Assembly: GCA_021835105.1 (NCBI GenBank)
Contig: JAKBQS010000023.1
Span: forward strand, 1-12,416
Direction of reading: 5' to 3'
Source: Microcaldota archaeon
GTDB lineage: Archaea; Micrarchaeota; Micrarchaeia; Micrarchaeales; CABMGC01
DNA: 12,416 bases
Shown: piece by piece, positions 5,951-12,204 of the stretch
Layout: the number at the start of each line of letters is the position of its first letter
Numbering within the stretch: position 1 is the first letter of the stretch
The notes under the pieces: generated by a model
What the model saw: only the letters and a program-made list of their open reading frames with translations
Told to the model about the DNA's origin: nothing
Database searches by the model: none
Translations under genes and position numbers: made by a program

Positions 5951-6011
5951 TACGCCAAGAGGGGTTCTTGGCACACCAAGAAACAGGGCGGCGAAAGCCG
6001 CCTTATTTTTC
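5951..6011 (+). ncRNA. Candidate structured small RNA with switchable hairpins
   Basis: About 60 nt on the plus strand with no coding frame. Hairpin 1: GCCAAGA (5954-5960) pairs perfectly with TCTTGGC (5966-5972) around a GGGGT loop. A competing hairpin uses the same middle strand: TTCTTGG (5965-5971) pairs perfectly with CCAAGAA (5976-5982) around a CACA loop, so only one can form. Hairpin 2: GGCGGC (5987-5992) pairs with GCCGCC (5997-6002) around a GAAA tetraloop, followed by TTATTTTTC. In the first fold the linker ACACCAAGAAAC stays single-stranded. That linker matches the complement of the ribosome-binding region of the divergent 76-residue gene. A TATA-like box lies at the right distance. 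No plus-strand gene follows, so this is a free RNA rather than a leader. Transcription is inferred, not shown. Confidence 0.5.
5985..6010 (+). terminator. Hairpin-plus-T-run terminator
   Basis: An eight-pair stem (six G-C pairs plus a G-T and an A-T pair at the base) closed by a GAAA loop is followed by TTATTTTT. The T-run lies only on the plus strand, so it would end plus-strand transcription, that is, the candidate small RNA. It does not serve the minus-strand transporter gene ending at 6050. Confidence 0.6.
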
Positions 6012-6049
6012 TCTGCTCATTTCCTGTGCAAAGACTTTTGTGCCACTGC

Positions 6050-6916
6050 TTAGCTGATAGTTATAATAACTGATCCGACTATCACAACAAAAAGCCCAGC
6101 AAGCTGGACGGTACTTAGCTTGTCCCTGTAGATGAGTGCACCAAGTACGGCAACGAAAAGCGGCGCGATTGCTAGTATTGAACCCCCTATTGCCAGGTAA
6201 TTCGATGCTGTGACAAATCCAAAGATAAGATTAAAGATACCATCGATTATCCCGACGATTGCAAGAGCGTACATCAGCCTTTTAGTTGAGAGGATATTGA
6301 TAAATGCACGCATCTTTGGCAGCGTGCCTGCCTTATAAGCATGGTAATATGTCATCACTGCCGCGGTTATCCTTGCTACTACAAGCGCAGTTATGAATGT
6401 CAGGCCATAGGATATGGAGAATGCAATAATAACCCAGTACAGCCCCCAGCATACATTTGCCATAACCGCAGGCAGTAGGTTCCTGTTTATCGTCATGCGT
6501 TCTTCAGCCATAAGCATTGCGACACCAGCAAATATGAGCAGCATCCCAATGCCATGGTACAGACTTATTCTCTCGCCAAAAATCAGCAGGCCTGCAATGA
6601 CTATTATTGTAGGCTGTATTTCTGTTAGAGAAGAGACCTTTGTGACCTGTTCCCTTTCCATTGATCTGTAAAATAGCGGATATCCTGCGCCTAAAAATAC
6701 GCCAGAGATTAGTGCAAGAGCAATTGCGGAGTAATTAGCAGGGCCAATGTGAATAAAGAATGCAGCTAAAATCAGTGGGAGCATACCTATTGCAAGTATT
6801 GAGAGGGAGAATGAATATCTCCCCATCTTTGTAGCTATATATTTTTCCAGCATGCTTTCCGATACGCTTAGCAGCATCACGGCAAACGAAGCCGCAAGTA
6901 TGAAATCGCTCGCCAA
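6050..6916 (-). CDS. EamA/DMT-superfamily transporter, 10 membrane segments
   Basis: A 288-residue polytopic protein with about ten hydrophobic segments arranged as two similar halves, as in EamA-type drug/metabolite transporters. Each half ends with the family pattern: FGERISLYHGIGMLLIFAGV at about 113-132, and YRDKLSTVQLAGLFVVIVGS at about 262-281. The substrate cannot be read from the sequence; family members export amino acids, nucleosides, sugars or metabolites. The start is TTG at 6916. It is chosen because it gives the usual short N-terminus before segment 1 and the next in-frame Met would cut into that segment. The gene begins 21 nt after the tRNA-Gln 3' end on the same strand and has no clear promoter of its own, so it may be transcribed through from the tRNA. 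Confidence 0.88.
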   Translation of the reverse strand: MASDFILAASFAVMLLSVSESMLEKYIATKMGRYSFSLSILAIGMLPLILAAFFIHIGPANYSAIALALISGVFLGAGYPLFYRSMEREQVTKVSSLTEIQPTIIVIAGLLIFGERISLYHGIGMLLIFAGVAMLMAEERMTINRNLLPAVMANVCWGLYWVIIAFSISYGLTFITALVVARITAAVMTYYHAYKAGTLPKMRAFINILSTKRLMYALAIVGIIDGIFNLIFGFVTASNYLAIGGSILAIAPLFVAVLGALIYRDKLSTVQLAGLFVVIVGSVIITIS

Positions 6917-6937
6917 GGCACCCCCGTTTGGTCATCA

Positions 6938-7010
6938 TAGCTCCAGCCAGATTCGAACTGGCGTCGACAGGTCCAGAGCCTGCCATCCTTGACCACTAGA
7001 CGATGGAGCT
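6938..7010 (-). tRNA. tRNA-Gln (anticodon CTG)
   Basis: A complete cloverleaf of 73 nt including the discriminator A (6938). The acceptor stem AGCTCCA/TGGAGCT is a perfect 7 pairs. The anticodon stem GCAGG/CCTGT encloses loop CTCTGGA, giving anticodon CTG for CAG codons. The variable loop is CGAC, and the T arm is GCCAG-TTCGAAT-CTGGC. The D arm contains TAGTGGTCAAGG. No intron and no encoded CCA. The A1-U72 pair is a known feature of archaeal tRNA-Gln, which is charged by glutamylation followed by GatDE amidation. That pathway is not in this window. Confidence 0.97.
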
Positions 7011-7038
7011 TTTAGATAAGGATAATTGCAATCTAAGA

Positions 7039-7047
7039 TTTAAAAAT
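7039..7047 (-). promoter_or_regulatory. TATA-like box for tRNA-Gln
   Basis: ATTTTTAAA on the minus strand lies 29-37 nt upstream of the tRNA 5' end, close to the normal archaeal TATA position with a short or absent 5' leader. Confidence 0.5.
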
Positions 7048-7077
7048 ATGCCGAGTATCTGATACGGATGGCGCAGT

Positions 7078-7085
7078 TAATATAT
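7078..7085 (+). promoter_or_regulatory. TATA-like box for the M50 protease gene
   Basis: TAATATAT is centred about 31 nt before ATG 7113, predicting a nearly leaderless transcript. It supports the first Met over the Met at 7122. Confidence 0.4.
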
Positions 7086-7112
7086 CTTGTGCAGCGCATA
7101 TAGGCATGACTA

Positions 7113-7808
7113 ATGGTATGTATGGCGGCAGGCTACAGGCAGCACATAAGTATATCTGAAGAAATAAAAGATATGGTTCTTGCAGACTTAGTCCTGACTC
7201 TGGCGTTCAGCTTTGCGTTCGTAGGAGGCATTTTCGGCGTAAAGAATATAGGCAACTTGCTTTACTATATCCCTATTGCTTTTGTTGCCGTATCGCTCTC
7301 TTTCATATTGCATGAATATATGCATAAGATTGTTGCGCAGAGATACGGCGCGATAGCCGGCTTCAGGAAATCTGACATGGGGCTCCTCATAACCATTGGC
7401 ACTGGAATATTTGGGTTTTTGATAGGAATTCCTGGCGCAACGATGATATACACTAGCAGTTTCACGTCGAAGGAAGAGGGCATTGTCTCTATAGCAGGGC
7501 CTCTCACAAATTTTGCAGTTTTTATAGGCTCATTTATACTCTTTATGCTTGTAGGGCAGCGAGGCTATATCGCAAGCGCACTTGGGGTAACAATGCTCAT
7601 AAGCGTTCTGCTCGCGTACTTCAATATGCTGCCAATATATCCACTCGACGGGAGTAAGGTATTGAGATGGAATAAGCCCATTTATGTCAGCTTCCTTCTC
7701 GTCCTTGGCGTACTTTTGCTCTTCCTTGGGTTTAGCATATTCAACCTGATATACCTGTTCGTAATAGCCTTCATATTCTCAATGTTCTATTCGGGACTCA
7801 GGATATGA
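7113..7808 (+). CDS. M50/site-2-protease-like membrane metalloprotease
   Basis: A 231-residue intramembrane metalloprotease candidate. The zinc motif HEYMH (67-71) sits in a hydrophobic segment. The third ligand is expected in NMLPIYPLDG (171-180), with D179; the conserved AGPLTN is at 128-133. About six membrane segments are visible, at roughly 23-42, 50-68, 92-108, 124-148, 155-178 and 190-228 (probably two). No PDZ or CBS domain is present, so it is a minimal form. Such proteases cut single-pass substrates or anti-sigma-type regulators within the membrane in bacteria; archaeal substrates are mostly unknown. The gene stands alone on the plus strand, 4 nt from the convergent leuS stop. The start at 7113 fits a leaderless transcript; the Met at 7122 is the alternative. 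Confidence 0.88.
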   Translation: MVCMAAGYRQHISISEEIKDMVLADLVLTLAFSFAFVGGIFGVKNIGNLLYYIPIAFVAVSLSFILHEYMHKIVAQRYGAIAGFRKSDMGLLITIGTGIFGFLIGIPGATMIYTSSFTSKEEGIVSIAGPLTNFAVFIGSFILFMLVGQRGYIASALGVTMLISVLLAYFNMLPIYPLDGSKVLRWNKPIYVSFLLVLGVLLLFLGFSIFNLIYLFVIAFIFSMFYSGLRI

Positions 7809-7812
7809 AAGC

Positions 7813-10659
7813 TTATGATGCATCTATACTTGGCTTATCGGGCATTGAACGCGTGGCCCTTGCCGATCCTGACGTTTCTTCCTTCTCAACGACAACCTTG
7901 CACCCTATGGAAGATGAGATATAGTTTGCTGCGGCGGATAGTGCAAGGAATTCCTGCTCCGCGTCAAACCACAGTTTATTCAGGCTGCCGATCTTCTTTC
8001 CGAGATGCGATATATACTCGATCTCAGCTGCCTTTTTATCCCCATCTATGGATTTGTCCTCGTTTAATGAAGCTTTTACCATGGCAATGTTCTTGTTTTC
8101 TGCAACCATATTCCATAACTGCACCTTCCAGTCCGCAGGAGCTATAAGCGTAATCTTTCCAGGCGTGTTTCCGGATTTTTTGTTCACAAGCGATATTACC
8201 TGCTTGCAATCCGCCAAGGTTGAATCCATTATCTCTTCCAGCTGCTCAAGACCGTTGTTTATAGCCCCGCTGTCCGCAATTGGCCAGCTCTGCGCACATG
8301 CAAACTTCGGATTTCCCAGAGTCTCCCACAATTCCTCTGCGACATGCGGCATGATAGGGGAGAGGAGAAGGACTACGTTATCAAGGAATTCCTTTATAAC
8401 AAGGCTGTTCTTTCCTCCGCGTGCAAGATACCTTTTTAGTTCTATTACCGAATCGTATAGCACCATGGTGGATGCGCTTCTAAGCTCCAGAGTCTCCATG
8501 CACTCCGTAACCCTGCTTATCTTCATGCTAAGTTTTGAGTAAAGCCAGTAGTCTATGTCGGTAAGCTTTCCCGAGTCGAATGTGTCTACGGATTTGCATG
8601 CATCGTATATGTATGCTATGCGTTCCTTTACACCGTTTACCGCATAGTCACTGAATTCCGAATCGCTGAAAAGATCTGCCCCGCAGACTACTACAAAACG
8701 TATGGGATCTGCCCCGTATTTCCTGATGCCATCTGCAAGCGGAACTATGTTTCCGAGGCTTTTTGACATCTTCTCGCCTTCCATCAGAACGGATCCGTTT
8801 ACGACTATCTGCTTCGGCCAGTACTCCCTCTCGAATATTGCAGAGTGGTTGAATATGTACATGGTGAGATGGTTGAATATGAGATCCGGACCGGAATGTC
8901 TTGATGTATCTTTGTACCAGTACACGAACGAGTCCCTGCACTTCTTGAGCAGTTCATAGCTTATGCCGGAAGATCTGGATACAGAATCCGCATCGCCTTT
9001 TCCAAGGAATACATAGTCAAAGAATTCCTTTGTAAGGTGCTCTTCGCCTGCATCCCTTATCAGGTGGGATATGGTATAGAAGCTCATGTAAATTGTAGAA
9101 TCGGATAACGATTCGATTATATACGCGTTATCGTATGGGAACCGTGTGCCAAGACCCTGCGCCCTGACAACAGCACGGAGATCAATCCATCCTATTGCAG
9201 ATTCGAATGCCTTCCTGCTCTTCGTAGGAAGTATCTTGGCAAGCCCAAATGCTTCCTGCGCTAATGTTTTCCATTCGCTGTTTCCATAGTTCAGGAACCA
9301 CTGATTATCGACAACCTTTACGACTATTTCAGATCCGCAACGGCAAAATATAGGCGAATTCGCCATAGAGTATACTTTTATTGCGGCTGCGCTCTCGATG
9401 AGCTTTTTCTTGAGGAGTTCACGAGCCTTGGGCTCTGGCATTCCAGCCTCTTCCCCAAGCAGCATCTTGCCGAAGTGGGATTCGTCCTTGTATTCGAGTT
9501 TTGTAGCCTCCTTCAATACCTCTTCCCTGCTTCTTCCCTCCGTTTCGGATATGCTTATGTAATATTCAGATGGTAGGTTATGTTCACCTGCCATGGAAGC
9601 GCGCTTGTTTGAATCCGAATTTATCCCTATAACTTTCTTTATCGCAAGAGGCTGTTTTGGATATCCTTTGGACCTTAGCTGCGCTAACGCGTCAAGATCA
9701 AATGGTGCGTGGGCAGGTACAGACATAACTATGCCAGTGCCTACTTTTTCTTTTAGGAAGTATCCTGGAAGCACAGGAACAACTTCTCCTGTGGCAGGGT
9801 TCTTGCATTTCTTTGAGAGCATCTCCAGGCCGCTTATCTCACCTTTTTGCACTATCTCAAACTGATATCCAAGTATATGTGCCGCTGCGGATGAGATATA
9901 GTAAAGTCCCTCCATACCGCCTATGGCGCATAGCGCATACGTGATTTCCTCTCCGACAAATACATTGGTAACACCGTATATCGTCTCAGGTCTGAAGGTC
10001 GTGCATAGAAGGAACCTTCCCGGCTCACCCTCCACCTCGAATTTTATTGCCACCTCTTCCTCTATCTCAGGCTCCACGTCATGCTTTGTATCGTGCATGC
10101 CTACTGCATTATTCTCATTGGGGCACCATCCCACAGGATGCCTCCCCCTGGTAATAAATCCCTTGGAATTTAGGATGCCGAACTGCCACTCTACGAATTT
10201 GCTGAAGAATTTATCTATGGATATGAATTTCCGTCTCCAGTCTATGCTGTATCCTGCAAGGTGCATCCCGTCTTCTATCTCATGTGCAAAATATCCTGCT
10301 ATGTATAGAGGATCGGTCATCTTGTCTATTTCTTCATCTGGAACGTGGAATAGCTTGAGTTCGTCTCTGAGCGTCTTGTCTCCGTTCTTTATTCTCTTTG
10401 CGAACGCAAGTATTGGAGTGCCTGTGGCATGGAATGCCATTGGATACAGAACATTGTAACCGCACATCCTTTTGTATCTCGCAAGTACATCTGCTGTCCC
10501 GTAAGACCTGAGATGGCCTATGTGCTGAGGAGCATTAACGTACGGGAATGCCGCAGTTACCATGTAAGCCTTTTTTGATGTGTCAGGGTCGCTCTCGAAT
10601 ATCCTGGCTTCAGCCCACAATCTCTGCCATTTTTTATCTATTTCTGAGAAATCCAGCAT
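7813..10659 (-). CDS. leuS: Leucyl-tRNA synthetase, archaeal type
   Basis: Charges tRNA-Leu with leucine in the cytosol. At 948 residues it matches the archaeal/eukaryotic class, not the shorter bacterial form. Class I signatures are intact: HIGH at 46-49 (PYVNAPQHIGHLRSYG) and KMSKS at 630-634 (GEKMSKSLGN). The editing domain (about 205-480) keeps CTTFRPETIYGVTN (219-232) and the VPAHAPFD segment (314-321) with the expected Asp, so proofreading should work. The anticodon-binding helical region spans about 670-810. The C-terminal extension that in archaeal enzymes contacts the long variable arm of tRNA-Leu is present, but its last residues (PDKPSIDAS) differ from the KPAIxxE-like end I recall for Pyrococcus. 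The ATG at 10659 begins the normal MLDFSEIDKKWQ start. A TATA-like element is centred 51 nt upstream, giving a leader of about 23 nt. Confidence 0.97.
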   Translation of the reverse strand: MLDFSEIDKKWQRLWAEARIFESDPDTSKKAYMVTAAFPYVNAPQHIGHLRSYGTADVLARYKRMCGYNVLYPMAFHATGTPILAFAKRIKNGDKTLRDELKLFHVPDEEIDKMTDPLYIAGYFAHEIEDGMHLAGYSIDWRRKFISIDKFFSKFVEWQFGILNSKGFITRGRHPVGWCPNENNAVGMHDTKHDVEPEIEEEVAIKFEVEGEPGRFLLCTTFRPETIYGVTNVFVGEEITYALCAIGGMEGLYYISSAAAHILGYQFEIVQKGEISGLEMLSKKCKNPATGEVVPVLPGYFLKEKVGTGIVMSVPAHAPFDLDALAQLRSKGYPKQPLAIKKVIGINSDSNKRASMAGEHNLPSEYYISISETEGRSREEVLKEATKLEYKDESHFGKMLLGEEAGMPEPKARELLKKKLIESAAAIKVYSMANSPIFCRCGSEIVVKVVDNQWFLNYGNSEWKTLAQEAFGLAKILPTKSRKAFESAIGWIDLRAVVRAQGLGTRFPYDNAYIIESLSDSTIYMSFYTISHLIRDAGEEHLTKEFFDYVFLGKGDADSVSRSSGISYELLKKCRDSFVYWYKDTSRHSGPDLIFNHLTMYIFNHSAIFEREYWPKQIVVNGSVLMEGEKMSKSLGNIVPLADGIRKYGADPIRFVVVCGADLFSDSEFSDYAVNGVKERIAYIYDACKSVDTFDSGKLTDIDYWLYSKLSMKISRVTECMETLELRSASTMVLYDSVIELKRYLARGGKNSLVIKEFLDNVVLLLSPIMPHVAEELWETLGNPKFACAQSWPIADSGAINNGLEQLEEIMDSTLADCKQVISLVNKKSGNTPGKITLIAPADWKVQLWNMVAENKNIAMVKASLNEDKSIDGDKKAAEIEYISHLGKKIGSLNKLWFDAEQEFLALSAAANYISSSIGCKVVVEKEETSGSARATRSMPDKPSIDAS

Positions 10660-10682
10660 TTATGCACGCTTTTGCATTTTAT

Positions 10683-10694
10683 GATAAGTTTATC
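10683..10694. promoter_or_regulatory. Small dyad GATAA-GT-TTATC near the predicted leuS transcript start
   Basis: Five-base arms around a 2-nt spacer make a 12-nt near-palindrome at the predicted leuS transcript start. It could be an operator or merely AT-rich coincidence. A five-codon reading frame (MQKRA) lies just before leuS, with its TAA immediately preceding the leuS ATG. Confidence 0.25.
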
Positions 10695-10705
10695 GTGTAA
10701 ACAAA

Positions 10706-10715
10706 CTTATATATT
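10706..10715. promoter_or_regulatory. Shared TATA-like element between leuS and the membrane-protein gene
   Basis: CTTATATATT reads as a TATA box in both directions. On the plus strand it predicts a start near 10737, 9 nt before ATG 10746; on the minus strand it predicts a start near 10683, about 23 nt before the leuS ATG. Confidence 0.45.
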
Positions 10716-10745
10716 GCTGTCCGCAATCTAAAATAACTGGTCTGC

Positions 10746-11393
10746 ATGCATCTGCATAGGATTTTGCATTGCAGTCTATCAAATGGTGTGGTTTTGCCTG
10801 AAAGAGTCTCTGGCTATCTTATTTGGCTGTTTGCAGCAGCAGCTATAATAGCAGTATTCCAATTTTTTTATTCCGGCGTTGAGTATTCTCCAGTATACCT
10901 TATCATCGGGTTTTGTGTCTTTTTGGCAGGGCCTGCTTTGGCTGTAACACTGCAGAGGATTGGAAACAGGCGCTTGACTGGGATAAGCCTGGCTATCGCA
11001 TTGGTATCGGGCGCCTATCTGCTGGCGTTTGATATCAGCCTTAGGGCAACTGGTGCACCGCACTGGTATGGACTTCTTGTTTATCTTGCCTTCAGCATAG
11101 CTATGTACTCTGCCTCAAGAAGGAGCAGGATTTGCAGCATACTTGTATTTGATGCGGCATCTGCCGCCTCGTTTTTCATGTTCATGGATGCAGCATTCAA
11201 TCTCCCATTCACAATTGCAAGCGGCACTCCTGGTTGGGCATACCTCTTCGGCTTTGGATTGAACCACTACTCGTCATTTGCAATATCGCTTGCCTTTTCG
11301 CTCTTGGTAGTGTTCAGCGAAGTTATTGCGGTTTCTTCATTTGTTTTCTTGAGCAATAGGCGCGGACGACATAAGCAAAATCTTTCAGGCTAG
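10746..11393 (+). CDS. Hypothetical multi-pass membrane protein
   Basis: I do not recognise this 215-residue protein. Six hydrophobic segments are visible at roughly 24-42, 48-68, 77-96, 108-123, 130-150 and 172-202, the last possibly two. It ends in a basic tail (NRRGRHKQNLSG), which suggests the C-terminus is inside. There is no catalytic motif. The first 16 residues are less membrane-protein-like than what follows, and TTG at codon 17 is preceded by GGTG at a workable distance, so the true start may be 10794. ATG 10746 is kept because it lies about 9 nt after the predicted transcript start. Its stop overlaps the stop of the convergent MTAP gene through the shared bases CTAG. Confidence 0.65.
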   Translation: MHLHRILHCSLSNGVVLPERVSGYLIWLFAAAAIIAVFQFFYSGVEYSPVYLIIGFCVFLAGPALAVTLQRIGNRRLTGISLAIALVSGAYLLAFDISLRATGAPHWYGLLVYLAFSIAMYSASRRSRICSILVFDAASAASFFMFMDAAFNLPFTIASGTPGWAYLFGFGLNHYSSFAISLAFSLLVVFSEVIAVSSFVFLSNRRGRHKQNLSG

Positions 11394-12196
11394 AAGGCTC
11401 CGCTCAATGCATCCTTGCATTCGCAATTCCTCTCTTTTCCCGTATCCTTTATTATTTCAGATATAAGCCGCTTGACGCCCTCCACCTTTGTAGCAAATAC
11501 ACGCGTTACCTCGCTTGCCTGGACAGGCTTTATCTCTGGCATGCCCTCCAGTCCTGCATCGTAGTCTGTAACTATGCCTATGCCAAGATAGCATAGTTCT
11601 GCCTCGCGTGCCAGTGAAGCTTCAGGATACTGCGTCATGTTTATTGTCTCGAAGCCTTGCCTGCTGAAGAATCTTGACTCTGCCCTGGTGGAGAACCTGG
11701 GGCCATCTATTACTACAACTGTTCCTGTCTTATGGTATTCAAGTCCGAGCCTTTCAGCAGCACCAAAGGCAACCTCCCTCATATATTTGCAGTATGGATC
11801 TGCCATGCTGACATGCACGAACTTTCCATGCGCATCGAAAAAAGTGTCACGCCTTCCGGTAGTCATATTTACAAACTGGTCAAAAAATACGATATCGCCT
11901 GGTTTGTACTCTTTCTTCAGGGAACCCACTGCATTTGTTGCTATTATGCGCGTTACCCCAATATTCTTGAGCGAGTCTATATTTGCAAGGTACGGAACAT
12001 GGCTTGGAGCTATTGTATGCTTTGATCCATGCCTCGGTATGAAAGCCACACGCCTGTTCTCTATAATGCCAAGCGATATGCTATCGCTTGCAGACCCGTA
12101 CTTAGATTCGACTGTGCGATATTCAGGGTTGCTGAGCATGCTGTAAAAACCTGAACCTCCTATTATCCCTATTTCGGCATCCATGCGCTCTACCAT
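11390..12196 (-). CDS. mtnP: S-methyl-5'-thioadenosine phosphorylase (PNP/MTAP family)
   Basis: Splits 5'-methylthioadenosine with phosphate into adenine and methylthioribose-1-phosphate. Family marks: GGSG (13-16), PRHGSKH (54-60, phosphate binding), the ATNAVGSL loop (86-93), GPRFSTRAES (165-174), NMTQYPE (186-192) and TDYD (210-213, purine side). The NMTQYPE segment and overall length of 268 fit MTAP-type trimers or hexamers rather than bacterial PNP. The C-terminal NCECK (257-261) is a CXC motif, as reported for the Sulfolobus and Pyrococcus enzymes, where it helps disulfide isomerisation and stability. The Met at 12196 fits a TATA-like box at 12221-12230; Met 5 (12184) is the alternative. 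The gene follows the aldolase gene by 8 nt, so both are probably co-transcribed. Adenosine or inosine cleavage as a side activity is possible. Confidence 0.92.
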   Translation of the reverse strand: MVERMDAEIGIIGGSGFYSMLSNPEYRTVESKYGSASDSISLGIIENRRVAFIPRHGSKHTIAPSHVPYLANIDSLKNIGVTRIIATNAVGSLKKEYKPGDIVFFDQFVNMTTGRRDTFFDAHGKFVHVSMADPYCKYMREVAFGAAERLGLEYHKTGTVVVIDGPRFSTRAESRFFSRQGFETINMTQYPEASLAREAELCYLGIGIVTDYDAGLEGMPEIKPVQASEVTRVFATKVEGVKRLISEIIKDTGKERNCECKDALSGAF

Positions 12197-12204
12197 ATAG
12201 ATGC

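Noticed and set aside
6735..6986. Minus-strand reading frame across the tRNA and transporter start
   Set aside because: It runs through the tRNA-Gln gene and overlaps the transporter out of frame; the transporter frame has clear family features.
7815..10459. Several long plus-strand frames opposite leuS
   Set aside because: They are antisense shadows of a complete, well-conserved synthetase gene.
11637..12146. 169-codon plus-strand frame opposite the MTAP gene
   Set aside because: The opposite strand encodes all MTAP motifs; this frame has no recognisable pattern or start signal.
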